52,196 nt of DNA from a bacterium. GTDB lineage: Bacteria > UBP6 > UBA1177. Below are positions 33,479 to 42,079 of the stretch, one piece after another. Every line of letters starts with the position of its first letter. The stretch's first letter is position 1. A program made the translations under genes and the position numbers. The notes beneath the pieces are model-generated. The model was not told where the DNA came from and searched no databases. It worked only from the letters and a program-made list of their open reading frames with translations. Location of the stretch: assembly GCA_017961325.1 (NCBI GenBank), contig JAGCXM010000029.1, positions 1 through 52,196 on the forward strand. Reading direction: 5' to 3'.

Positions 33479-35212
33479 TTACTTTTTTCTCCATACCGGG
33501 ACTTTCGGATTCCCCGGATTAGGTTTGTAGTCGCTGTACGGGCATCTATCCGGATGATAGTCGCAGTAACACTCCATGTCCCTCAGAACATAGTCGAAAT
33601 AATGCTGATAAACCAGGTATCTGCCGTAACCGGGCATATAAGAATAATGTTTTGTAAATACAGCATCTTCATCACTGTCAAGACATACTGTTTTCTTATC
33701 GCTGAAACGATAGTAGCACGGTGCTGATATAGGATGCTCGTTCTCTGTCTCACCAATTTTTATGCTGTAAAGAAGAAAATCATTGTTAACATCTCTTATC
33801 GCATTTATCCTGTCATCATGAATCAGAACATCCCTGCTTTTCACACTTCCGTCTTTATTTAATTCTACTTGGATTATATTATTTAATTCTTTCCCTTGCT
33901 CATCATAAGTCGTTGAAATATATATAATTTTTCTGTCACCTATCATTTTGGGAGAATATGCCTTTTCAGTTTCATCGGAAACTTTGACACAGCCGTCATC
34001 TCCTTTTTCAAGGTCACAGAAAATTGCGGCAACTGCATAGTTTAAAAAAACTACCTGACTACCGTAAAAATTAGGATAAATCGCAGCCACCCAATCTTGC
34101 CCGTTATCGGTGAATTTCTTCAGTTCCTTCCAATTCTTCCAATCACCTATTTTCGTATAGACAACTTTCATTTCTCCGGAATCATTGGGTTTGGTCTGAT
34201 AACTCATCATGGCATAAGTATCACCCAATCCCATATAGTTGATTCCGTAAAACTTTTCTCCGTACCATGCATAGCCGTATTTATGCTTTTCTATGTCGTA
34301 ATAAATTACTTCCTGAACAGGCATCTGGTAATTAGGAAGATTCGGTGAATCGTCATTTATCGATTTGTTGTAAGTCGACATCAGAATCATTTTTCCGTTA
34401 AAATCCAAATTTGCGGCACCGTCTCCGATTTTTATAAGTTGTCTTTTTTGAATATCAAACACGAATGTACTGAGTATGGGAGCATAGTAAGAATCCATTG
34501 TGAAAACTACCTTGCCGTTTTTTGCAAAATATTCAGGGTCTCTTCCGTAAATCCAATCATTTTGCCAACGTTTTTCAGGCGTCATCAAGCCGTCGCATTT
34601 GTTTTTAAGAATGTTTTCATTCTTTACTACCGTGTCATCCTGATTAGGCCAGTCTTCAATCAATATCGGCTCAAACGGATAGTTGTCGGCACATGCTTCA
34701 TAAGGATGAATATTGTATTTTGAACAAAGATTCAATATAAACCCGCCATTTGGTGAAAGAAACTCATATTTCCACAAAGTAGCCCTTACATGTTCAGGGT
34801 CATCAGCTACGACATCGTAATTGCCGTAATATTTATACAGAAAATTCTCCCTGTCGGCATAGGGGTCGTCGTCTGTCAGCCATAGTTTCTCGTAATCTGG
34901 ATCTCCTTCATCAACTGGATAAGCAAAATCATTATCATGTTCTTCCTGAGAAGGTTTGCTGCTTTCGTAATCTGAATCATCTGAATCTGAATCACTGGAT
35001 TGATCTTTGTCATCAACAACATCGGAATCCTGAGAAAAATCTTCGTCTACAATATTTTCTTTTTTTTCTGTGCTGTCAGAATCGGCATCAGAAATTACAT
35101 CGGAATCGTTTGCCGGTTTTTTTGATGATGAACATGAAATAAACAAGACAATGACTAAAGATATTAGAATTATTGGATGTTTTACTCGCATTAAGTGTTT
35201 TAGAAATATCAT
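33479..35212 (-). CDS. Tandem lipoprotein paralogue A, family unknown
   Basis: A 577-residue lipoprotein with lipobox FISC, an acidic Asp/Ser-rich linker (DSDSDDSDYES) and a large domain I cannot assign. It is rich in aromatic residues and short beta-strand patterns spaced like a beta-propeller (TFVFDIQKRQLIKIGDG, EVIYYDIEKHKYGYAWYG, KIIYISTTYDEQ), with paired cysteines and a Cys-rich end (MECYCDYHPDRCPYSDY). The ATG at 35212 overlaps the stop of paralogue B (ATGA) with GGAG just upstream; an inner ATG at 35191 would give a shorter signal. Large blocks match paralogue B almost base for base while others diverge. Confidence 0.8.
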   Translation of the reverse strand: MIFLKHLMRVKHPIILISLVIVLFISCSSSKKPANDSDVISDADSDSTEKKENIVDEDFSQDSDVVDDKDQSSDSDSDDSDYESSKPSQEEHDNDFAYPVDEGDPDYEKLWLTDDDPYADRENFLYKYYGNYDVVADDPEHVRATLWKYEFLSPNGGFILNLCSKYNIHPYEACADNYPFEPILIEDWPNQDDTVVKNENILKNKCDGLMTPEKRWQNDWIYGRDPEYFAKNGKVVFTMDSYYAPILSTFVFDIQKRQLIKIGDGAANLDFNGKMILMSTYNKSINDDSPNLPNYQMPVQEVIYYDIEKHKYGYAWYGEKFYGINYMGLGDTYAMMSYQTKPNDSGEMKVVYTKIGDWKNWKELKKFTDNGQDWVAAIYPNFYGSQVVFLNYAVAAIFCDLEKGDDGCVKVSDETEKAYSPKMIGDRKIIYISTTYDEQGKELNNIIQVELNKDGSVKSRDVLIHDDRINAIRDVNNDFLLYSIKIGETENEHPISAPCYYRFSDKKTVCLDSDEDAVFTKHYSYMPGYGRYLVYQHYFDYVLRDMECYCDYHPDRCPYSDYKPNPGNPKVPVWRKK

Positions 35213-36918
35213 TTTCTCCACACCGGAACTTTCGGATTTCCCGGATTAGGTTTGTAGTCGCTGTACGGGCATCTATCCGGGTGATAGTCACAGTAACACT
35301 CCATGTCCCTCAGAACATAGTCGAAATAATGCTGATAAACCAGGTATCTGCCGTAACCGGGCATATAAGAGTAGTCTTTTCGAATTTCCATATCGTCATC
35401 GCTGTCCAGACAAAAAGATTTTTTATCACTGAATCTGTAGTAGCAAAGCATCGATATCGGATGATCATTGGAAGTTCTTCCTTTTTCTATCATGTAAAGT
35501 ATGAAATCATTGTTTAAATCCAGTATTCCTGTGATTTTATTGTCATTAACCAAAATACTTCTGCTTTTTACAGTTCCGTCTTTATTTAATTCTACTTGAA
35601 TTATATTATGTGATTCTACCCCTTGAGTATCGACACTGAACGAAAGGTATATAATTTTTCTGTCGCCTATCATTTTTGGCCAATATGCCTTTTCGTTTTC
35701 ATCGGAAACTTTGACACAGCCGTCATCTCCTCTTTCAAGGTCACAGAAAATTGCGGCAACTGCATAGTTTAAAAAAACTACCTGACTACCGTAAAAATTA
35801 GGATAAATCGCTGCTACCCAATCTTGCCCGTTATCTGTGAATTTCTTCAGTTCCTTCCAATTCTTCCAATCACCTATTTTTGTATAGACGACTTTCATTT
35901 CTCCGTAATCATTGGGCTTGGTCTGATAACTCATCATGGCGTAAGTATCACCCAATCCCATATAGTTGATTCCGTAAAACTTTTCTCCGTACCATGCATA
36001 GCCGTATTTATGTTTTTCTATATCGTAATAAATTACTTCCTGAACAGGCATCTGGTAATTAGGAAGATTCGGTGAATCGTCATTTATCGATTTGTTGTAG
36101 GTCGACATCAGAACCATTTTTCCGTTAAAATCCAAATTTGCGGCACCGTCTCCGATTTTTATAAGTTGTCTCGTCTGAATATCAAACACAAAAGTACCGA
36201 CTACTCCTGGAGCATAATAAGATTTCATTATAAAAACCACTTTGCCGTTTTTTGCAAAATATTCAGGGTCTCTTCCGTAAATCCAATCATTTTGCCAACG
36301 TTTTTCAGGCGTCATCAAACCGTCGCATTTGTTTTTAAGAATGTTTTCATTTTTTACCACAGTGTCATCCTGAACAGGATAATCTTCAATCAATATGGGT
36401 TCGAACGGATAGTTGTCGGCACATGCCTCGTAAGGATGAACGTCGTATTTTGAACACTGATTATAGATTTTACATCCATTATAGTCAATAAACTCATATT
36501 TCCACAAAGTAGCTCTTACCTGTTCAGGGTCATCAGCCACAACATCGTAATCGCCGTAATATTTATATAGAAAATTCTCTCTGTCGGCATAAGGGTCGTC
36601 GTCTGTCAGCCATAGTTTTTCGTAATCCTGATCTCCTTCCACAATCGTACAGCCGGAATCGTTGTCAGGTTCTTCCTGAGAAGGTTGGCTGCTTTCGGAA
36701 TCCGAATCATCTGAATCTGAATCACTGGATTGATCTTTGTCATCAACAACATCGGAATCCTGAGAAAAATCTTCGTCTACAATATTTTCTTCTTTTTCTG
36801 TTCTATCAGAATCGGCATCAGGAACTGCATCGGAATCGTTTGCCGGTTTTTTTGATGATGAACATGAAATAAACAAGACAATGGCTAATGATATTAGAAT
36901 TATTGAATGTTTCTTCAT
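35209..36918 (-). CDS. Tandem lipoprotein paralogue B, family unknown
   Basis: A 569-residue lipoprotein starting at ATG 36918 with AAGGAG at 36925-36930. Cys19 follows VLFIS as the lipidation site, then a DSDSDDSDSESS linker and the same large domain as paralogue A. The aligned copies are about 1.73 kb apart. The two agree nearly perfectly over the centre of the gene (about 35690-36170 against 33960-34440) and the last 150 or so bp, and differ in the pocket encoding the C-terminal third (around 35390-35690) and the segment after the linker. This pattern suggests surface-exposed variable parts and conversion in the conserved parts. The role is unknown. Confidence 0.82.
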   Translation of the reverse strand: MKKHSIILISLAIVLFISCSSSKKPANDSDAVPDADSDRTEKEENIVDEDFSQDSDVVDDKDQSSDSDSDDSDSESSQPSQEEPDNDSGCTIVEGDQDYEKLWLTDDDPYADRENFLYKYYGDYDVVADDPEQVRATLWKYEFIDYNGCKIYNQCSKYDVHPYEACADNYPFEPILIEDYPVQDDTVVKNENILKNKCDGLMTPEKRWQNDWIYGRDPEYFAKNGKVVFIMKSYYAPGVVGTFVFDIQTRQLIKIGDGAANLDFNGKMVLMSTYNKSINDDSPNLPNYQMPVQEVIYYDIEKHKYGYAWYGEKFYGINYMGLGDTYAMMSYQTKPNDYGEMKVVYTKIGDWKNWKELKKFTDNGQDWVAAIYPNFYGSQVVFLNYAVAAIFCDLERGDDGCVKVSDENEKAYWPKMIGDRKIIYLSFSVDTQGVESHNIIQVELNKDGTVKSRSILVNDNKITGILDLNNDFILYMIEKGRTSNDHPISMLCYYRFSDKKSFCLDSDDDMEIRKDYSYMPGYGRYLVYQHYFDYVLRDMECYCDYHPDRCPYSDYKPNPGNPKVPVWRK

Positions 36919-36928
36919 TTTGATCTCC

Positions 36929-37678
36929 TTAAATGTCGGGTTTCCGGAGACAGGCCACATATTCTTCAAAGGAGTTCAAAGGAATCTGTTTTGATCCGTA
37001 ATTCCAAATTGTATCAAAATGAGTCTCCATCATATCGACAAAATTATCTTCGTCGTAAAAACGATCCGCCTTTTTTTCGCCTCTTAACGTAAAGAGCTTT
37101 GGATTTAACTTTGAAGACGAATATGGCGAAAGTGCGACAGTAAGCCAGGTTTTGACGCTTTCATCTTTATAACGTGCAATTACACAGGGGAGACGATACT
37201 GCGTAGAAAAGAATCGTATTTCTATTGGGGTATCCTTGTATAACTCGACAACACGCCGAATCTCTGCGGATATTGCTTCCTTTTTTTCACGTGAGGGTTC
37301 CCTCCAATCTTCATGCATATACCGTTCCATCTCCTCTAAATCTGACAAAAACACACTCTTTGGATCGCAGCAAAGAATTTTTATCTTGGTTCCTCTGTTA
37401 AGAGCTTCCTTATAATATTCCTTATACTCTGTCAAATACCTAACTCCAGAGACATTTATAATCTTAATTTCTTTAGCCTCTTTACACATATCCTCTACTT
37501 CACAACTCGACTGCATTTTTATGCTTGAACTCAAGAAACCAAGAGATTCCATTTTTTTGGTGAAACGGAATTTTGAAACATATCCTTTTACAATGAGCCA
37601 TATAATCGATGCTACAACCAGATCTGAAACTATGTTTGCCAAGGCATTTGAGCAAATCATCTCAATCATCTCTTTCAT
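36929..37678 (-). CDS. Membrane-anchored PLD-like-fold protein without HKD motif (tentative)
   Basis: A 249-residue protein. An N-terminal hydrophobic segment (NIVSDLVVASIIWLIVKGYV) is followed by a soluble domain whose pattern (KEIKIINVSGVRYLTEYKEYYKEAL, NRGTKIKILCCDPKS, a long charged helix, then IEIRFFSTQYRLPCVIARYKDE and TWLTVALSPYSSS) resembles PLD-superfamily sensor/effector-type domains that have lost the HxKxxxxD motif; I see no HKD here. Related anchored domains occur in bacterial conflict systems, but I cannot place this one firmly. It is the first gene of the minus-strand lipoprotein block; GGTGG precedes the ATG. Codon use looks less GA-biased than in the neighbouring housekeeping genes, which hints at transfer. 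Confidence 0.6.
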   Translation of the reverse strand: MKEMIEMICSNALANIVSDLVVASIIWLIVKGYVSKFRFTKKMESLGFLSSSIKMQSSCEVEDMCKEAKEIKIINVSGVRYLTEYKEYYKEALNRGTKIKILCCDPKSVFLSDLEEMERYMHEDWREPSREKKEAISAEIRRVVELYKDTPIEIRFFSTQYRLPCVIARYKDESVKTWLTVALSPYSSSKLNPKLFTLRGEKKADRFYDEDNFVDMMETHFDTIWNYGSKQIPLNSFEEYVACLRKPDI

Positions 37679-37759
37679 CTTCCACCCCCAAAAGACTAAA
37701 AATGTCTTTATGCTGTAGCAAAAACAGATGCAAAGTCAAACTTTTTTGCTCAAATGTCA

Positions 37760-37792
37760 GCAAAGTAATAATTCCAGTTTATAGGATAAAGT
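37760..37792 (+). repeat. Dispersed intergenic repeat, partial copy 2
   Basis: GCAAAGTAATAATTCCAG followed by TTATAGGATAAAGT aligns with 33340-33373 with one gap and a few mismatches. The final 14 bp are identical. It has the same orientation as copy 1 and lies on the other side of the lipoprotein block. Confidence 0.7.
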
Positions 37793-37848
37793 TCAGTTAT
37801 GAAGGGTCTGCTGGACGGTAAGATTAGTCAGAAAGAAGAAAAGCAAAG

Positions 37849-37888
37849 CGGAAATTTTAACTTTGCGTTGACAGGTTTTTAGCGGCTG
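37849..37888 (+). repeat. Dispersed intergenic repeat, rearranged copy 3
   Basis: CGGAAATTTTAACTTTGC (37849-37866) is the reverse complement, with one mismatch, of GCAAAGTTAAAATGTCCG found at 33340-33357 and 51223-51240. It is followed by GGTTTTTAGCGGCTG (37874-37888), identical and in direct orientation to 33294-33308. The element is thus scrambled relative to copy 1. Confidence 0.65.
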
Positions 37889-37921
37889 ATTCAACGTTCA
37901 GAAACGTTTTTCAGCGATTTT

Positions 37922-37949
37922 TTGACAATATTTCTTTATCACCTATAAG
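37922..37949 (+). promoter_or_regulatory. coaX promoter
   Basis: TTGACA at 37922-37927 (6/6), 16-bp spacer, TATAAG at 37944-37949 (5/6). The expected start of transcription is about 37956, shortly before GGAGG at 37970-37974 and the ATG at 37979. Confidence 0.8.
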
Positions 37950-37978
37950 TTTCCGGTTTTTTGCTGATTGGAGGAAAT

Positions 37979-38743
37979 ATGATTTTCGTAGTGGATATCG
38001 GAAACAGCAACACGGTTGCAGGAATTTATCATGGCGAAGAACTCATAAAAAGATGGAGGATCGCAACAGACAGAACACTCACGGTTGACGACATAGCGGC
38101 AAAATTCTTCGCGCTTTTAATGTTTGACAAAATCGAGCCGCAGAACATCGATTTCTGCATAATAAGTTCGGTTGTCCCGACCTGGAATCATGCATGGGAA
38201 CGTTTTGCAGTCGAGCATCTGAAGATAAAGCCGCTTTTCCTGCGTCATGACACCAAGTGCGGAATTTCATTAAATATTTCCAATCCGTCGGAAATCGGAG
38301 CAGACAGAATCGCAAACTCCGCGGCGGCTTCCGTGATGTTTCCGGAAGGCTCCTTCATCATTGATTCGGGAACAGCGATAACGCTCGACATCGTAACTCC
38401 GAAAAAGGAATACATCGGCGGCGCGATCATGCCCGGAATCATGATTTCTATGGAGGCGATGTCGCTCCGGACGGCCAAACTTCCACGTTTCGAGCTTGAA
38501 AGACCCGTTCAGGCGATCGGAAAATCGACTCTGGAAGGGCTCAAAAGCGGAGTTTTCTACGGTTTCGTCGGAATGATAGACCGCGTCATTGCGGAATCTT
38601 TGAAAGAAGTTTCATTCAAACCTAAAATCATCGCGACAGGCGGACTGGCCGGAGCTATCGCGTCGGCATCCGGATACATAAGCGAATTCGACCGCGATCT
38701 CACTTTAAAAGGGCTTAAAATCATTGCTGAACTTAACAGATAA
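37979..38743 (+). CDS. coaX: Type III pantothenate kinase
   Basis: CoaX phosphorylates pantothenate, the first step to coenzyme A. The 254 residues show the ASKHA-fold landmarks of the type III enzyme: VVDIGNSNTVAGIYHGEELIKRW (phosphate 1 region), ISSVVPTW, the adenosine/pantothenate region IGADRIANSAAA, IDSGTAITLDIV and GGAIMPGI, and ATGGLAGAI near the end. I used the ATG at 37979 with GGAGG four nt upstream; an in-frame TTG at 37961 would leave the ribosome binding site inside the gene. Confidence 0.95.
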   Translation: MIFVVDIGNSNTVAGIYHGEELIKRWRIATDRTLTVDDIAAKFFALLMFDKIEPQNIDFCIISSVVPTWNHAWERFAVEHLKIKPLFLRHDTKCGISLNISNPSEIGADRIANSAAASVMFPEGSFIIDSGTAITLDIVTPKKEYIGGAIMPGIMISMEAMSLRTAKLPRFELERPVQAIGKSTLEGLKSGVFYGFVGMIDRVIAESLKEVSFKPKIIATGGLAGAIASASGYISEFDRDLTLKGLKIIAELNR

Positions 38744-38804
38744 GACTTCCGGATAGGCACGACATCATCAGACTTTTCCATTCCGCGCCGAAATCGACAT
38801 CCTC

Positions 38805-38832
38805 TTGACTAAATTATCGTTTTTCGCATAAT
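38805..38832 (+). promoter_or_regulatory. Promoter of the amylase-pyrF operon
   Basis: TTGACT at 38805-38810 (5/6), 16-bp spacer, CATAAT at 38827-38832 (5/6). The ribosome binding site GGAGG is at 38848-38852 before the ATG at 38860. Confidence 0.7.
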
Positions 38833-38859
38833 AATGCGTTTTTATTTGGAGGTTTAAAA

Positions 38860-41800
38860 ATGAAAAGATTATTTTTGATTTTAATTTGCTCTTTACTGAT
38901 TTTCTTTGCTGCTTGCGGTGAATCGAAACACCATTCTCCGTGCGACGGAATTACCTGCAGCGGACACGGAACCTGTGACGATTCAAGCGGCAGAGCTGTC
39001 TGCATCTGCGATGATTGCTATGTTCAGAGTGGCACTCTTGAATGCGTCCTTGACAAAGGAAACCCTGTCTGCGCTGATACAGAAACGGATGACCATGACA
39101 CCTGCGGAAAGTGTGGAGAATACATAAACGGCGATTGTCATGCCAAACATGGCAAATGCCTCAAAAATTCTGACTGTGGCAGCAATGAACAATGTAATAC
39201 TGACACGTGCTTTTGCTTTGCCGTCAGCGGACCTTGCAAAGATATAGACTGCGGCGGTCACGGCAGATGCAAAGAAGGCGAGGCTTACGGCAGCGGTTAC
39301 GGCAGCGGAAGTTCCTATCAGAGCGGCGGAATCTACTGTGAATGCGAAGAGGGCTATATCGAGAAAACAAATAATGACAAACCGACATGTGTTTCAATAA
39401 ATAATGACGATGATGATGCCGAAAATGACAATCACGAAACTCAGGATGATGACAATATTGATATTTGCGGTCTTGAATGCGGCTTCGGAAGCTGCGTCAA
39501 CGAAGGCGGCAGCAAAAAATGCGAATGTCCCGAAGGCTATATCAATGAAGACAACGATCCGACAAAGCAGTGCATCGCAGACAAATGCAAAAACATTCAT
39601 TGCGAAGACTGGCAGGAATGCAAACCGTCTGACGGAAGCTGCATCGTCGTTTACCCGAACTGCAACGGTGACGATGACTGTCACAGCGGCGAAGTGTGCG
39701 ACCTTGCAGAACACAAATGCGTTGAGGACAAATGCGACGGCGTCAACTGCGGAAACGGCGGCGTGTGCACTGTCGAAGGCGGAAACACGGTATGCAACTG
39801 CCCTGACGGATACTACGACAACAACACTTCATGCACGCAAATGACGAAACCTGACAGCATGTGGTACGGTGTACAATGGCCGAATACTGTATATGCCTCA
39901 CAAAACGATGAACAGGAAACCATTTACGGTCAGATTTATATTCCGGACCAGACAGGTTCAAGCGTCCCTCAACATACTGATTGGAAAGCTCAACTGCTTT
40001 ATAAAGAAGGAACAGGAAATGCCGAATATCCTATAATTGCCGGAACCTGGCACAAAATTGATGCCGATTTCAACTCCGGTTACAACGGCAACAATCATGA
40101 GTATATGGCTAAGTTCCCCACCAACAAAGCGGGAAAGTTCATCTATATTTTCAGATATTCGCTTGATAACGGCAAATCATGGTGGTACGGCGATGCAGGT
40201 GACGGCGGCAGTCACGGACCCTGGCCTATAACTTCGGCAACAAACTATCCCGGAAAAGCAAATATCGAAGCGATCCCCGAGACTCTCCTCACCCTCGACA
40301 GCCACGAAAAAACGGCTGATTCCTACACCTTCACCCTTTCATACCACGGCGCAGCCGCAATCGATTTTGCAAAATCAATAATAACTTTGAACGGTGTTGC
40401 GACACCAGATTACGAATACGATGAAACGACGAAAACTTTTACCGTTTCGCAAGCCAACCTTGAACCGAATAAATACAGCTGGCTTTTCAGGCTTGTCGAT
40501 GAAAACGGCGAGAAGATCGAGCCTTTCTTCGTTCCGATCTGGATCGGCGAGGGTGTCGATTTTGCGGATTTCGGCTGGCGCGACGCGTTCGTCTATCAGA
40601 TCATGACTGACCGTTTCCTTGACGGCAATCCTAGCAACAATGTCCCGGCAAGCGAGTTCCCGCATGTGACGGAGGATCTCGAAAAGTGGAAAGGCGGCGA
40701 TTTCGCGGGCATAATCAAAAAGATCGACGACAACTACTTCTCCGATATGGGTGTAAACGCTATCTGGATAAGCACTCCTGTCCTCAATCCTCACTACGAA
40801 AGCAAAGGTGGTACTTCATCATCACAGAACAATGTCTACTTCACGAGCTACCACGCTTACCATCCTCTTGCAACGGGATATTCCTTCGACAACGACTACG
40901 GATTTGACAACGAAGGTGTCGATGACGCTTTCGGAACGGTCGCAGAACTCCGCGAACTCGTTGAAAAGGCTCACAAAAAAGGGATCAGGGTCATTCCTGA
41001 TTTCGTCGTAAACCACGTTTACATAGACGCTCCGCTCTATCAGCAGCATAAAAACGACGGCTGGTTCTATCCCGAAAACTCCTGTGCGGATCAGGGCTGG
41101 GCTGACAATGTCATCAAAAACTGCTGGTTCACGCCTTACATGCCCGATTTCAACTACAATAACGCAGAGGCAAGAAAAACTGTCATAGAACACGCAATAT
41201 GGCTTATCGAGAATTTCAACTTTGACGGTTTCCGTGCCGATGCGCTCAAGCATATCGACGACATCTTTGTAATCGAGCTGCGCAAGGCGATCAAGGAGAA
41301 GGTTGAAACAACAGTCTCCAACCACGATCTGCCGGATGAGGCGGAGGTTTTCTACACTGTCGGCGAATCTCTGGGCGGCGCCTGGCCGCGCTATCACGTC
41401 AGGCCGAACATGGTTCAGGGTCAGGTCAACGAGCAGTATTTCAACGCGGTGCGGGATCATGTCCTTTACGGCGGCGATTTCTCATCTCTGGCCTCGAGCC
41501 TGCTTAACCTCGACACAACCTTCCTGAGTGCCGGCGGCAACGGCGGCGGCTACCCGGGAGCTGTCATGGGCAACTTCTTCGGCAACCACGATCAGGACCG
41601 CGCACTGACTTACACCAACGGCGACTACAACAAGCTGAAGCATGCCCAGACCCTGCTTTTAACCTCGCCGATCAACATCCCGATGCTCTATCAGGGCGAT
41701 GACATCGGAACCTACGGCAAGGCTGAAAACGGCTTTGACGGCGGAAGACGCGCAGTAATGAAGTTCACCGGACTTTCAAGCAACGAGCAGTCGGCGCTTG

Positions 41801-42072
41801 ACCACGTCAAAAAGCTCGGCAAGTTCAGAAAGCTGCATCCGGCGCTGCGCCATTCGAAGCGGACGACCTGTTACGCCGACGGCAATGTCTGGCTCTATAA
41901 ATTCGAATACAACGGAGATACTGTAATTGCCGGCATCAACAAGGGCGGAGGCGCCTACACCGGCAGCTGCGGCATCAGCGGAACATTCACGAGCTACGAG
42001 GGAGGTACCGTCAACGTTCAGAACGGTCAGGTGACGATCCCGGCAAACGGCAGCCTTGTTATAGGAAAGTGA
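38860..42072 (+). CDS. Surface lipoprotein alpha-amylase (GH13) with EGF-like repeats
   Basis: A 1070-residue lipoprotein: signal peptide with lipobox FAAC (Cys19), then about 300 residues of Cys-rich EGF-like repeats (CDGITCSGHGTC, CKDIDCGGHGRC, CGLECGFGSC, CDGVNCGNGGVC) broken by an acidic linker. Next come a beta-rich region (about 335-560) that may bind carbohydrate, and a GH13 domain from about residue 566. Catalytic residues are present: the nucleophile Asp794 in GFRADALKH, the acid/base Glu836 in YTVGES, Asp911 in FFGNHDQDR, and region I DFVVNH. It should cleave alpha-1,4 glucans at the cell surface, the EGF-like part acting as a spacer or adhesin. GGAGG supports the ATG; pyrF follows 7 bp later. 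The EGF-like amylase combination is uncommon. Confidence 0.9.
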   Translation: MKRLFLILICSLLIFFAACGESKHHSPCDGITCSGHGTCDDSSGRAVCICDDCYVQSGTLECVLDKGNPVCADTETDDHDTCGKCGEYINGDCHAKHGKCLKNSDCGSNEQCNTDTCFCFAVSGPCKDIDCGGHGRCKEGEAYGSGYGSGSSYQSGGIYCECEEGYIEKTNNDKPTCVSINNDDDDAENDNHETQDDDNIDICGLECGFGSCVNEGGSKKCECPEGYINEDNDPTKQCIADKCKNIHCEDWQECKPSDGSCIVVYPNCNGDDDCHSGEVCDLAEHKCVEDKCDGVNCGNGGVCTVEGGNTVCNCPDGYYDNNTSCTQMTKPDSMWYGVQWPNTVYASQNDEQETIYGQIYIPDQTGSSVPQHTDWKAQLLYKEGTGNAEYPIIAGTWHKIDADFNSGYNGNNHEYMAKFPTNKAGKFIYIFRYSLDNGKSWWYGDAGDGGSHGPWPITSATNYPGKANIEAIPETLLTLDSHEKTADSYTFTLSYHGAAAIDFAKSIITLNGVATPDYEYDETTKTFTVSQANLEPNKYSWLFRLVDENGEKIEPFFVPIWIGEGVDFADFGWRDAFVYQIMTDRFLDGNPSNNVPASEFPHVTEDLEKWKGGDFAGIIKKIDDNYFSDMGVNAIWISTPVLNPHYESKGGTSSSQNNVYFTSYHAYHPLATGYSFDNDYGFDNEGVDDAFGTVAELRELVEKAHKKGIRVIPDFVVNHVYIDAPLYQQHKNDGWFYPENSCADQGWADNVIKNCWFTPYMPDFNYNNAEARKTVIEHAIWLIENFNFDGFRADALKHIDDIFVIELRKAIKEKVETTVSNHDLPDEAEVFYTVGESLGGAWPRYHVRPNMVQGQVNEQYFNAVRDHVLYGGDFSSLASSLLNLDTTFLSAGGNGGGYPGAVMGNFFGNHDQDRALTYTNGDYNKLKHAQTLLLTSPINIPMLYQGDDIGTYGKAENGFDGGRRAVMKFTGLSSNEQSALDHVKKLGKFRKLHPALRHSKRTTCYADGNVWLYKFEYNGDTVIAGINKGGGAYTGSCGISGTFTSYEGGTVNVQNGQVTIPANGSLVIGK

Positions 42073-42079
42073 GGAAGAG

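Larger units (their letters stand above)
37679..37978. other. Divergent intergenic region between the lipoprotein block and coaX
   Basis: These 300 bp hold no gene. They contain an inverted repeat AAAGAC-N7-GTCTTT (37691-37709) just upstream of the minus-strand gene, two partial copies of the dispersed repeat (37760-37792 and 37849-37888), and the coaX promoter (37922-37949). On the minus strand TTGACT at 37739-37734 could be a -35 box but no convincing -10 follows. Confidence 0.6.

Noticed and set aside
33253-37978. Insertion sequence as the source of the repeats and the lipoprotein block
   Set aside because: I found no transposase, integrase or terminal inverted repeats. The repeats are short, partial and scrambled.
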